Shown in pieces: positions 43,133-52,365 of a DNA stretch of 64,000 nt. The translations under genes and the position numbers were made by a program. The number at the start of each line of letters is the position of its first letter. Position 1 is the first letter of the stretch. The notes under the pieces are model-generated. The model worked only from the letters and a program-made list of their open reading frames with translations, was not told where the DNA came from and ran no database searches. Source of the DNA: Clostridia bacterium (GTDB lineage Bacteria; Bacillota; Clostridia; Christensenellales; Aristaeellaceae); contig JAGBEX010000014.1 of NCBI GenBank assembly GCA_017936765.1, positions 186,001 to 250,000 on the forward strand, given 5' to 3'.

Positions 43133-43794
43133 TGGCTGTTTTTGAAAAGAGCGAGCGCCTGCGCCATATCGGGCATCTGGACATCATGCGCTCCACCCAG
43201 CGCGCCCTGCGCCGCAGCGGCTTGCCTGTGAGCTACTCCAAGGGCTTTAACCCGCATATTCTCATCACCTTTGCCTCTGCGCTTTCCACCGGCGCTGTGG
43301 GCAAGAGCGAAATGATGGACGTGACCCTGGACAGCGACGTAACGCCGGAGGCTTTCCTTTCCGCCATGAACGCCGCCATGCCGCCGGATATGCAGCTGAA
43401 GTCCGCCAAGGTGCTGGACGACAAGCATCCTGCGCTGATGGCCATGGTGCAGGCGGCTGAATACGACCTGAAGCTGCTGGACAGCGACACGGCGGCCAAG
43501 TGCGTGGCGGCCATCCCGGCCTTCCTGGCGCAGGAGAGCATCATGGCTATGCGCAAGACCAAGAGCGGCATCAAGGAGTGCGACATCCGCCCGCTGCTCT
43601 TTGGCCTGAAGGGCGAGGGTGAGCATATCTATGCTACCATGACCCTGACGGAGCATATGTCCTGCAAGCCGGATATGCTGGTGAAGGCGCTGTGCGACTT
43701 CGCTGGCTGCGAGGTTCCCCGTGTGCTGGTGACCCGCAACCGTCTGCTGGGACACAACGAATCGGGCGAACTGACGCCCTTGGAGCTTCTGTGA
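43129..43794 (+). CDS. DUF2344 radical SAM-associated protein (TIGR03936-like)
   Basis: A 221-residue protein that in many genomes is fused to or follows the B12 radical SAM protein. It has LRHIGHLDIMRSTQRALRRS and YSKGFNPHILITFASALSTG. The ATG at 43129 overlaps the previous stop; a TTG at 43123 better fits the GGGGG site and cannot be excluded. It overlaps the RNase gene by 1 bp. Confidence 0.88.
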   Translation: MMAVFEKSERLRHIGHLDIMRSTQRALRRSGLPVSYSKGFNPHILITFASALSTGAVGKSEMMDVTLDSDVTPEAFLSAMNAAMPPDMQLKSAKVLDDKHPALMAMVQAAEYDLKLLDSDTAAKCVAAIPAFLAQESIMAMRKTKSGIKECDIRPLLFGLKGEGEHIYATMTLTEHMSCKPDMLVKALCDFAGCEVPRVLVTRNRLLGHNESGELTPLELL

Positions 43795-44975
43795 TGCGCG
43801 AGATCTACATCAAATCCGGCACCGTGCGGGAGATCGCCCTTGTGGAGGATGGCAAGCTCTGCGAATACCTGCGGGATGACAGCGCTGCCTCCACCGAGGC
43901 CATCTACGCCGGGCGGGTGGAGCGCATCGTGCCGGGCATGAAGGCTGCCTTTGTGGATATCGGCCAGGAGAAGAACGGCTTTCTGCCCCTGGAAGAGCGA
44001 AGTCAGACCGCCGCTGTTCCCAAACTGCAAACTGGCGATACCGTGCTGGTGCAGGTGAAGAAGGAAGCCCAGGGAACCAAGGGCGCCTTCCTGACTCGAG
44101 ATATTACCCTGTGTGGCGAAAGCGTGATCCTCATGCCCATGAACCGCTATGTGGGCGCTTCCTCCCGCATTGAGGACGATGCTGACCGCAAGGCGCTGAT
44201 CAGCCTGGGCAAGCAGATCGCCAATGGCGCTTATGGCCTCATCATGCGCAATGCTGCGGTGAACGCCACGGAAGTGGATATCCGCGCCGAGGTGGATGAT
44301 CTGGCCTGCACATGGAACAGCATCATGCAGAAGGTCCCCACGACTCATGTGCCATCCATGGTGCATCAGCCCCGCACACAACTGGACAGCCTGCTGGATG
44401 ACTACGGGCACCGCGGCATCGACCACATCGTGACCAACGATCCGGTGCTGGGCAAGCAGCTGGAGAGCATTGCTCCCGTGCATATGGCCACGGATGAACT
44501 GATGCACATTGCCCGGCTGGATCATCAGCGGGACAAGGCCTTGCAGCGCCATGTGTGGCTGGATAGCGGCGCGTCCCTGGTGATCGACCCCTGCGAGGCC
44601 ATGACGGTGATCGACGTGAACACCGCCAAGTTTACTGGCAAGCGCGACCTGGTTGAGACCATCCTCAAGACCAACCTGGAGGCCTGCAAGGAGATCGCCA
44701 GACAGGTGCGGCTGCGGAATGTGGCGGGCATCATTCTGATCGATATGATCGACATGGAAGCAGAGGAACACCGCCAGCAGGTGCTGGACGCTCTGCGGGA
44801 GGCCTGTGCCGCCGACCGGGTGAAGACGGTGATCCACGGTTTTACTTCATTGGGTCTGATCGAAATGACCCGTAAGAAGAGTCGCGTTCCTCTGCGGGAC
44901 GAATGGACTCGCCCGTGCTGCGTATGCCATGGCACGGGACGCGAAATGCTAAACAAGGAGGAGCAGCATGGCTGA
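43794..44975 (+). CDS. rng: Ribonuclease E/G family endoribonuclease
   Basis: A 393-residue RNase G-type enzyme. An S1 domain (about 25-115, AIYAGRVERIVPGMKAAFVDIG) precedes the DNase I-like catalytic domain with MTVIDVNTAKF and ILIDMIDME, which supply the metal-binding Asp residues. A Cys pair in CCVCHGTGR forms the zinc link. It processes rRNA and mRNA. The usual rplU-rpmA genes do not follow; miaB does. Confidence 0.93.
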   Translation: MREIYIKSGTVREIALVEDGKLCEYLRDDSAASTEAIYAGRVERIVPGMKAAFVDIGQEKNGFLPLEERSQTAAVPKLQTGDTVLVQVKKEAQGTKGAFLTRDITLCGESVILMPMNRYVGASSRIEDDADRKALISLGKQIANGAYGLIMRNAAVNATEVDIRAEVDDLACTWNSIMQKVPTTHVPSMVHQPRTQLDSLLDDYGHRGIDHIVTNDPVLGKQLESIAPVHMATDELMHIARLDHQRDKALQRHVWLDSGASLVIDPCEAMTVIDVNTAKFTGKRDLVETILKTNLEACKEIARQVRLRNVAGIILIDMIDMEAEEHRQQVLDALREACAADRVKTVIHGFTSLGLIEMTRKKSRVPLRDEWTRPCCVCHGTGREMLNKEEQHG

Positions 44976-46368
44976 GAGAAAGCCTGTGATCATTACGCCC
45001 CAGCAGCTGGAAGAACAGCGGGCGTACATGAATGAGATCCTCAATTTACCCCAGCGCCCCAGGAGCTACTATGTGGTGACCTACGGCTGCCAGATGAACG
45101 CCCACGACAGCGAGATTCTGGCGGGAATGCTGCGGGACATGGGTATGGACGAAGCACCGGACCGCGAGAACGCGGATTTTGTGATCTTCAACACCTGCTG
45201 CGTCCGCGACAACGCCGAGCGCCGCGCTCTTGGCAATGTGACCTGGCTGAAGGAAGTGCGCAAGCGCAACCCCAATCTGATCATTGCCGTGTGCGGCTGC
45301 ATGATCCAGCAGCCCGGCATGGCCGAGAAGATCCTGAAGCAGTATAAGTTCATCGACCTGGCCTTTGGCACCACCAACCTCTACAAGCTGCCTGAATTGC
45401 TCTGCCGCAGGCTGAATGCAGACCGGGCTGTGGTGGAAGTGGAAGATGTGGACACCATTGCCGAAGACCTGCCGGTGAAGCGCCTGCGCAGGGATGCGGC
45501 CTACATCACCATTATGTATGGCTGCGACAACTTTTGCTCCTACTGCATTGTGCCTTACGTCCGCGGCCGTGAACGTAGCCGCGAGATGGAAGCCATCCTG
45601 GCCGAGGCACAGCAGCTGAAGGACAGCGGTGTGAAGGAGATCATGCTGCTGGGACAGAACGTGAACTCCTACGGCAAAGGGCTTGAAGGCAATGTGACCT
45701 TTGCTGAACTCCTGCGTCGGCTGGATGCAATGGGCATTCCCCGCATCCGCTTCATGACCAGTCACCCGAAGGACTTGTCCGACGAGTTGATCCGCGTCAT
45801 GGGGGAGAGCAAGCACATTCTGCCCCAGTTCCACCTGCCGGTGCAGGCGGGCAATGATGAGATCCTCCACCAGATGAACCGCCGCTACACCCGGGAGCAG
45901 TACCTGAACCGCGTCCGCGCGCTGCGTGAGGCGGTGCCGGGCATTGGCCTGACTACGGACATCATCGTGGGCTTCCCCGGCGAAACGGAGGAACAGTTCC
46001 AGGACACCATGTCTCTGGTGAAGGAAGTGGGGTACGACTCCGCATTCACCTTCATCTATTCGCCCCGTACTGGCACCAAGGCTGCGGCCATGGAGAACCA
46101 GATCCCCGAGGATGTGGCCACCGACCGCATCCAGCGGCTGATCGCCCTGCAGGACGAATGCCAGAAGAAAGCCATGGCCCGCTTTGTGGGCATGGAGGAC
46201 GAAGTGCTGGTAGAGGGCTTGTCCCGCCGCAGCAAGACGGCCGTTTCCGGCAAGGGACGGCACGGCGTGTCCATCACCCTGCCGGGCAGCGAAGCGGACA
46301 TTGGCGAGATCGTGCGTGTCCGCGTGACGGAAATCAAAAACAACACGCTCATGGCTGAGCGCACTTAA
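44968..46368 (+). CDS. miaB: tRNA-2-methylthio-N6-dimethylallyladenosine synthase MiaB
   Basis: A 466-residue radical SAM methylthiotransferase. The N-terminal domain has YVVTYGCQMNAHDSE with cluster Cys residues later in NTCCVRDNAERR and CGCM. The radical SAM motif is YGCDNFCSYCIVPYVRGRE, and a C-terminal TRAM domain follows. It modifies A37 of tRNAs after MiaA, which is encoded in the same operon. It overlaps rng by 8 bp. Confidence 0.96.
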   Translation: MAERKPVIITPQQLEEQRAYMNEILNLPQRPRSYYVVTYGCQMNAHDSEILAGMLRDMGMDEAPDRENADFVIFNTCCVRDNAERRALGNVTWLKEVRKRNPNLIIAVCGCMIQQPGMAEKILKQYKFIDLAFGTTNLYKLPELLCRRLNADRAVVEVEDVDTIAEDLPVKRLRRDAAYITIMYGCDNFCSYCIVPYVRGRERSREMEAILAEAQQLKDSGVKEIMLLGQNVNSYGKGLEGNVTFAELLRRLDAMGIPRIRFMTSHPKDLSDELIRVMGESKHILPQFHLPVQAGNDEILHQMNRRYTREQYLNRVRALREAVPGIGLTTDIIVGFPGETEEQFQDTMSLVKEVGYDSAFTFIYSPRTGTKAAAMENQIPEDVATDRIQRLIALQDECQKKAMARFVGMEDEVLVEGLSRRSKTAVSGKGRHGVSITLPGSEADIGEIVRVRVTEIKNNTLMAERT

Positions 46369-46386
46369 GAAAGGACGGAATGAACC

Positions 46387-46800
46387 ATGAATAATGTGAT
46401 GCACAAGGCACAGGAACTGGCTGAGGCCATTGTGGAGAGCAGCATCTATCAGCGTATGCACGCTGCCGAGCTGCAGGTGAACAAGGACGAGGAAGCCGTG
46501 AAGGCCGTGAGCGACTTTGTGGAAAAGCGCCAGAAGGTGGAGAACATCCTGGCCTCCAACAATATGGATCACAACGAGCTGGCCGAGGCTGGCAAGGCCA
46601 TGGAAGAGGCCGAGAAGCACCTGAACGAGGTGCCGCTGATCAAGGAAATGCAGGAATCCCGCAAGGAGTTCACCCAGATGATGGAGAACGTGAACCGAAT
46701 CCTGCGCCTGGTGATCACCGGCGAGACCGAAGAAGAGCATGAGTGCGGCGGCGATTGCAGCGGCTGCGCTTCCTGCTCCTCCTGCGGCGGCTGCCATTAA
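46387..46800 (+). CDS. ricA: YmcA/RicA-like YlbF-family protein with Cys-rich tail
   Basis: A 137-residue helical protein of the YlbF/YmcA family. The helical body is about 1-115. The tail holds six Cys and one His in ECGGDCSGCASCSSCGGCH. In Bacillus, ymcA lies directly between miaB and mutS, as here. There it forms the RicAFT complex that carries iron-sulfur clusters and directs RNase Y. The tail probably supplies cluster ligands. The symbol is by synteny. Confidence 0.82.
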   Translation: MNNVMHKAQELAEAIVESSIYQRMHAAELQVNKDEEAVKAVSDFVEKRQKVENILASNNMDHNELAEAGKAMEEAEKHLNEVPLIKEMQESRKEFTQMMENVNRILRLVITGETEEEHECGGDCSGCASCSSCGGCH

Positions 46801-46836
46801 GCAAAGCATTTTCACACGCAGAAGAGGAGGCCATTC

Positions 46837-49443
46837 ATGGCTGGCATTACATCCATGATGCAGCAGTATCTGAACATCAAGGCTGAGCATCAGGACTGCA
46901 TTGTGTTTTTCCGCCTGGGCGATTTTTATGAGATGTTCTTCGACGATGCCAAGCTGGCATCCCGGGAGCTGGAGCTGACCCTCACCGGACGCGACTGTGG
47001 CCTGGAGGAACGTGCGCCCATGTGCGGCGTTCCTTATCATGCCTGCAATACCTATGTGGAGCGGCTCATTGCCAAGGGCTACAAGGTAGCTATCTGCGAG
47101 CAGCTGGAGGATCCTGCCACCACCAAGGGCCTGGTGAAGCGCGACGTGGTGCGCATCATCACCGCCGGTACGGTGATCGATCCCGCCATGCTGGACGAGC
47201 GCACCAACAACTTCCTGCTGGCTGTTTGCTTCAATGGCGACAAGGCAGGCCTGGCGCTGGCGGATGTGTCCACCGGCGAATTTACGGTGCATGAAATTCC
47301 CAAGGCCGAGGACAGTCTGGCGGACGAGATCGCCCGCATCCAGCCCATCGAGATCATCTGCAACGATCTGGTGCGGCTGCGTTCCTGCCTGAACAGGGAG
47401 GTTTCTTCGGCCTCCGAGCAGCCCGGCACCTGGTTCCAGTTTCAGAATGCCTCCGACACGCTGTGCCGTCACTTTGAGCTGAACGACCTTTCGCCCCTGG
47501 GGTTGAGCGAGGAATATCGCGTGGCCGCCAGCGCTGCGGGTGCGATGATGCGCTATCTCAGCGAAACGCAGAAGAACTCGCTGGAGCATATCACGGAGCT
47601 GCGCATCTATCAGGGCAGCGAGACCATGCTGCTGGATCGCAATACCCGCCGCAATCTGGAATTGACGGAATCCCTGCGCAGCCGCACGCGGAAGGGTTCG
47701 CTTTTGTGGCTGCTGGACAAGACCTCCACGGCCATGGGTGGACGCCTTCTGCGCTCCTGGATCGAGCAGCCGCTGATCAACCGTGGGAAGATCCTGCACC
47801 GACTGGACGCGGTGGAAGAATTCACCCGCCAGCACGTGCTGACCATGACCCTGGCCGAGGAACTGCAGAACGTCTATGATATCGAGCGCCTGCTGAGTCG
47901 CGTGGCCTATAAGAGCCTCAACGCCCGCGACTGCCTGGCGCTGGGTACCTCGTTGAGCCATGTGCCGGGCATCAAGCAGCTGCTCTCCGGTGCGGAAAGC
48001 AAGGCGGTGCAGGACATCTGCGCCCAACTGGACACCCTGGAGGAGCTGACGGAGCTGCTGGAGACGGCCATCGACCCGGAGGCACCGCTGGCCATTACCG
48101 AAGGCAACATCATCCGCAAGGGCTATTCCGCGCTGCTGGATGAATACCGCGAGGCCTCCGCCAACGGCAAGCAATGGATCCTGGAAATGGAACAGAAGGA
48201 ACGCGAGGAAACGGGCATCAAGAACCTGCGCATTCCTTACAACAAGGTCTTCGGCTACTGCATCGAGGTCACCAAATCCTATTACGAGCTGGTGCCGCTG
48301 CGCTATCAGCGCCGCCAGACGCTGGCCAACTGCGAGCGCTATGTGACGCCGGAGCTGAAGGAGATCGAGCGGAAGATCGTGGGTGCGCAGGAACAGTCCG
48401 TGCGCCTTGAAATGGAGATCTTCGGCGAGATCCGCGAGAAGATTGCTGCCCAGATCAGCCGCATCCAGCGCACCGCCAATGCCCTGAAGGAGCTGGACGC
48501 CCTGCTCTCCCTGGCGCAGGTGGCGGTGGCCAATCACTTCGTGCGGCCAGAGATCACCGAGGATGGCAGCCTGGACATTGTGGATGGCCGTCATCCCGTG
48601 GTGGAGCAGACCATGCAGGAGGGTGGCTTCGTTCCCAACGATACCCACATGAATGGCGATGGCCAGCGGATGCTGATCATCACCGGCCCCAATATGGCTG
48701 GTAAAAGCACCTATATGCGCCAGGTGGCGCTGATCAGCCTGATGGCGCACATCGGTTCCTTTGTTCCGGCAAGGGAGGCCCGCATTCCCATCATCGACCG
48801 GATCTTCACCCGCGTGGGCGCTTCCGACGACCTGGCCAGCGGTCAGTCCACCTTCATGGTGGAAATGTCCGAGACGGCCTACATCCTGCGCAATGCCACG
48901 GCCAGGTCCCTGGTGATCCTGGACGAGATCGGCCGCGGCACCAGCACCTTCGACGGCCTGTCCATTGCCTGGGCGGTGGTGGAATATCTGTGCGACAAGC
49001 AAAAGTCCGGCGCAAAAACCCTCTTTGCTACCCACTATCACGAGCTTTCCGAGCTGGAAGGCCACATTGAGGGCGTGGAGAACTACTGCATTTCCGTGAA
49101 GGAACACGGTGAGGACGTGATCTTCCTGCGCAAGATCATCCGTGGCGGCGCAGACAAGAGCTTCGGCATCCACGTGGCTCGCCTGGCTGGCGTGCCGCAC
49201 CCTGTGCTGGTGCGCGCCCATGAGATCCAGGCGCGTTTGGAGGTCAGCAACATCAACCAGAATACCATCGGCCAGAACATCCTGGAAGAAGGCCCTGTGC
49301 GCGAGAGTGAGCAGGTGGATATGTTCGACTATGCCAAGACTGAGATCATCAATGAGCTGCAAAGCATCGACGTTATGGCGCTGACCCCCATGGATGCCAT
49401 CAACAAGCTGTTCCTCTTGCGGGAAAAAGCACGCAAGCTGTAA
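46837..49443 (+). CDS. mutS: DNA mismatch repair protein MutS
   Basis: An 868-residue mismatch sensor. The N-terminus MMQQYLNIKAEHQDCIVFFRLGDFYEMF carries the Phe-x-Glu wedge (FYE). The ATPase has ITGPNMAGKSTYMRQ, VGASDDLASGQSTFMVEM in outline, VILDEIGRGTSTFDGLS and FATHYHEL. The C-terminal dimerisation tail is present. It acts with MutL encoded 9 bp downstream. Confidence 0.97.
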   Translation: MAGITSMMQQYLNIKAEHQDCIVFFRLGDFYEMFFDDAKLASRELELTLTGRDCGLEERAPMCGVPYHACNTYVERLIAKGYKVAICEQLEDPATTKGLVKRDVVRIITAGTVIDPAMLDERTNNFLLAVCFNGDKAGLALADVSTGEFTVHEIPKAEDSLADEIARIQPIEIICNDLVRLRSCLNREVSSASEQPGTWFQFQNASDTLCRHFELNDLSPLGLSEEYRVAASAAGAMMRYLSETQKNSLEHITELRIYQGSETMLLDRNTRRNLELTESLRSRTRKGSLLWLLDKTSTAMGGRLLRSWIEQPLINRGKILHRLDAVEEFTRQHVLTMTLAEELQNVYDIERLLSRVAYKSLNARDCLALGTSLSHVPGIKQLLSGAESKAVQDICAQLDTLEELTELLETAIDPEAPLAITEGNIIRKGYSALLDEYREASANGKQWILEMEQKEREETGIKNLRIPYNKVFGYCIEVTKSYYELVPLRYQRRQTLANCERYVTPELKEIERKIVGAQEQSVRLEMEIFGEIREKIAAQISRIQRTANALKELDALLSLAQVAVANHFVRPEITEDGSLDIVDGRHPVVEQTMQEGGFVPNDTHMNGDGQRMLIITGPNMAGKSTYMRQVALISLMAHIGSFVPAREARIPIIDRIFTRVGASDDLASGQSTFMVEMSETAYILRNATARSLVILDEIGRGTSTFDGLSIAWAVVEYLCDKQKSGAKTLFATHYHELSELEGHIEGVENYCISVKEHGEDVIFLRKIIRGGADKSFGIHVARLAGVPHPVLVRAHEIQARLEVSNINQNTIGQNILEEGPVRESEQVDMFDYAKTEIINELQSIDVMALTPMDAINKLFLLREKARKL

Positions 49444-49452
49444 GAAAGGAGG

Positions 49453-51423
49453 ATGCCTGTGGCCAGGATTCAACTGCTGAATGACGAGGTCATCGGCAAG
49501 ATCGCCGCTGGCGAGGTGGTGGAGCGCCCTGCTGCCGCCATCAAGGAGCTGGTGGAAAACAGCCTCGACGCCGGTGCCAGCGCCGTGACGGTGGAGATCC
49601 GCGACGGCGGCATCAGCTATTTCCGTGTGACGGACAATGGCAGCGGCATTCCTTCTGGCGATATCCGCATGGCCTTCGAGCGCCATGCCACCAGCAAGAT
49701 CACAAGGGCGCAGGACTTGCACTCCATTGCCACGCTGGGCTTCCGCGGTGAGGCGCTGGCCTCCATTGCGGCGGTGAGCCATGTGACCTGCACCACCCGT
49801 ACCAAGGCGGATGCCAGCGGCATCAAGGTGAAGAACGATGGGGGACAGATAACCTCCATCGAAGAGGCTGCCTGCCCGGAGGGAACCTCCTTTGTGGTGC
49901 GTGACCTGTTCTTCAATACGCCCGTACGGCTGAAATTCCTGAAAAAACCTGCTACCGAGGCTGGCTTTGTCACCGATCTAATGATGCGGCTGATCCTTTC
50001 CCGGCCGGATGTGTCCTTCCGATACATCAATCAGGGCAAGACGGTGTATCACTCTGCCGGTGACGGCAAGCTGGAATCGGCGGTGTTCAGCATTTACGGC
50101 AGCGAGATGCTCAAGTCCATGCGCAAGGTGGAAGGTAACCAGAGCGGTGTGCTGCTCAAGGGCTATGTGGGCATTGGCGAAAGCGCCCGCGGCAACCGTG
50201 GACACCAGTCCTTCTTCATCAATGGACGATACATGAAGAGCAATATCCTCTCTGCAGCGGTGGAAAGCGCCTGCCGCGAGCGGGTGATGATCGGCAAATT
50301 CCCCAGCTGTGTGCTGCACTTGACCATGCCCTATGAGACCGTGGACGTGAACGTGCATCCCAACAAGCTGGAGGTACGCTTCCAGAATGAAGGCGCGCTG
50401 TATGCGGCCATTGAGGCGCTGGTGCGGGATGCCCTGGTGGAGCGGGATGCCCTTGCGCGGCCTGCCGAGATCAAGTTGACGCCTGAAAAGCCTGCGGTGG
50501 CCCCGGTGCAGGTCACCCGGCAAACGGTGCAGCCTGCTGTTGGAAAGAAGGAAGCGCCTGTTGTTCAGGTTGCGCAGCGCGTGCCTGCACCTGTTCCTGT
50601 AGAAAAGCCTGTGACACCCAAGGCCCCCATCCCGGAAGCACCTGCCAAGGTGGCTATGGTCACGGCTGTGCAGCCCATTCGCCCTGTGACGCCCCTTGTG
50701 ATGAGCGAACCTGTGCGCAAGTGGGACGAACCCGCGCCTAAGTCTGTGGAGCAAAACCGACCCGAGACGGAACAGACTGAAGAGAAACCGACGGTCGGTT
50801 TTACGGAACCCCAAGCAGAGCAGGTGCCGTCCTTCCTGCCGGATGCTCCCAAGCCCATGAAGCTGTTGGGTGTGGCCTTCAATACCTTCATTCTGGTTGA
50901 GTATGAGGATCATCTGCTGATGATCGACCAGCACGCGGTACATGAGCGCCTGCTGTTTGACAGGCTGATGAAAGCCTATGACCAGCACGAAGCCGGGCAG
51001 GAGCTGCTGATCCCCATGCTGGTGACGGTGACCCGCCGGGAGCAGGAACTGCTGATGGAGCATCAGGAGCTGCTGGAGGGCATCGGCCTGAGCATCGAAC
51101 CCTATGGCGACCAGGAGATGGCCATCCGCAGCATTCCTATGATCCTGGGCAATCCCCAGGCCAAGGACTTCCTGCACGATATCATCAGCCAGCTGGAGAG
51201 CGAGCGAGGAGGCATTTCGCTGGAAAAACGGCGCGCTTCCATCCTGCAATTGGCCTGCAAGAAGGCTGTGAAAGGCGGCGATGCCCTGTCCGAGGACGAA
51301 ATCCGCCACCTGGTAACCCAGATGATCGACCAGAAGGTGACGCCCACCTGCCCCCACGGCAGGCCGCTGGTGGTCTCCCTGAGCCATACGGAATTGGACA
51401 AGCGCTTCAAGCGCATCCAGTAA
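49453..51423 (+). CDS. mutL: DNA mismatch repair protein MutL
   Basis: A 656-residue protein. The N-terminal GHKL ATPase has IAAGEVVERPAAAIKELVENSLDAGA in outline, DNGSGI and GFRGEALASI. A Pro/Val/Ala-rich linker spans about 335-465. The C-terminal endonuclease domain has DQHAVHERLLFD, with Asp where the DQHA-x2-E-x4-E motif normally has Glu. The domain also has CPHGRPLVV. The linker includes a palindromic ACCGACGGTCGGT element. Confidence 0.96.
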   Translation: MPVARIQLLNDEVIGKIAAGEVVERPAAAIKELVENSLDAGASAVTVEIRDGGISYFRVTDNGSGIPSGDIRMAFERHATSKITRAQDLHSIATLGFRGEALASIAAVSHVTCTTRTKADASGIKVKNDGGQITSIEEAACPEGTSFVVRDLFFNTPVRLKFLKKPATEAGFVTDLMMRLILSRPDVSFRYINQGKTVYHSAGDGKLESAVFSIYGSEMLKSMRKVEGNQSGVLLKGYVGIGESARGNRGHQSFFINGRYMKSNILSAAVESACRERVMIGKFPSCVLHLTMPYETVDVNVHPNKLEVRFQNEGALYAAIEALVRDALVERDALARPAEIKLTPEKPAVAPVQVTRQTVQPAVGKKEAPVVQVAQRVPAPVPVEKPVTPKAPIPEAPAKVAMVTAVQPIRPVTPLVMSEPVRKWDEPAPKSVEQNRPETEQTEEKPTVGFTEPQAEQVPSFLPDAPKPMKLLGVAFNTFILVEYEDHLLMIDQHAVHERLLFDRLMKAYDQHEAGQELLIPMLVTVTRREQELLMEHQELLEGIGLSIEPYGDQEMAIRSIPMILGNPQAKDFLHDIISQLESERGGISLEKRRASILQLACKKAVKGGDALSEDEIRHLVTQMIDQKVTPTCPHGRPLVVSLSHTELDKRFKRIQ

Positions 51424-51432
51424 GGAGTGCCT

Positions 51433-52365
51433 ATGAACACGAAGCCTACTTGCTGGGTGCTGGCTGGCCCCACGGCCAGCGGCAAAACCGCGCTGTCCAT
51501 CCGGCTGGCCAAGGCACATGACTGCGAGATCGTGTGCATGGACTCCATGCAGATCTACCGGGGCATGACCATTGGTACCGCCAAGCCCACGCCGGAGGAA
51601 ATGGATGGCGTGCCTCATCACATGATCAACGTGGCTGAGCCTGGCGAAGCCTTCAGCGTGGCGCAATATCAGGAAATGGCAGAGGCGGCCATGGCAGATA
51701 TCGTTTCCCGTGGTCATCAGCCGCTGCTGGTAGGCGGCACGGGGCTATACCTGCGGGCGCTGCGGCATCCCATGGCCATGGGTATGGTCACCGGGGACGA
51801 TGCCATTCGCCTGCAGCTGGAGGATGAGGCGAAACAGACCGACGGTCGGTACAAACTGCACCAGCGTCTGGAATCGGTTGATCCTGACACGGCGGCGCGC
51901 CTCCATGTGAATGACGTGCGCAGGGTGGTTCGGGCGCTGGAGGTCTACCAGCTCACGGGCATACCCTTTTCCAAGCAGCCCCAGGTGGAACAGGAGCCAC
52001 CCTTCAACTATCGTGTGGCCTCCCTGACCATGGACCGGGAGATACTGTATCAGCGCATTGAGAAGCGTGTGGACATGATGCTGGAAGCTGGGCTGCTGGA
52101 CGAGGTTCGCGCCCTGCTGGACAGCGGTGTTCCTGCGGATGCTCAGGCCATGAAGGGCTTGGGTTACAAGGAGCTGGTGCCTTATCTGCGCGGGGAGATC
52201 ACGCTGGACGAGGCTGTATACGAGCTGAAACTGGGAACCAGACACTATGCCAAGCGCCAGCTGACATGGATGCGCCGGGAGGAGGATGTCCTTTGGGTTG
52301 ACAGCCTTTCGCCGGATGCTTATGATCAGCTGGAAGCATGGTTTACACAAGGAGAAAACGCATGA
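51433..52365 (+). CDS. miaA: tRNA dimethylallyltransferase MiaA
   Basis: A 310-residue prenyltransferase that adds the isopentenyl group to A37 of UNN-reading tRNAs. Motifs are LAGPTASGKTALSIRLAK, DSMQIYRGMTIGTAKPT, LVGGTGLYLRAL and the C-terminal RHYAKRQLTWMRRE. The ATG at 51433 lies 5 nt after AAGGAG; a GTG at 51427 is inside that site. It precedes a methionine gamma-lyase family gene with a 4-bp overlap. Confidence 0.96.
   Translation: MNTKPTCWVLAGPTASGKTALSIRLAKAHDCEIVCMDSMQIYRGMTIGTAKPTPEEMDGVPHHMINVAEPGEAFSVAQYQEMAEAAMADIVSRGHQPLLVGGTGLYLRALRHPMAMGMVTGDDAIRLQLEDEAKQTDGRYKLHQRLESVDPDTAARLHVNDVRRVVRALEVYQLTGIPFSKQPQVEQEPPFNYRVASLTMDREILYQRIEKRVDMMLEAGLLDEVRALLDSGVPADAQAMKGLGYKELVPYLRGEITLDEAVYELKLGTRHYAKRQLTWMRREEDVLWVDSLSPDAYDQLEAWFTQGENA

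Noticed and set aside
45046..49782. Minus-strand open frame of 1578 codons
   Set aside because: It covers miaB, ricA and mutS in antisense. The three sense genes have clear family motifs; the antisense protein has His/Gln/Leu shadow composition and no domain.
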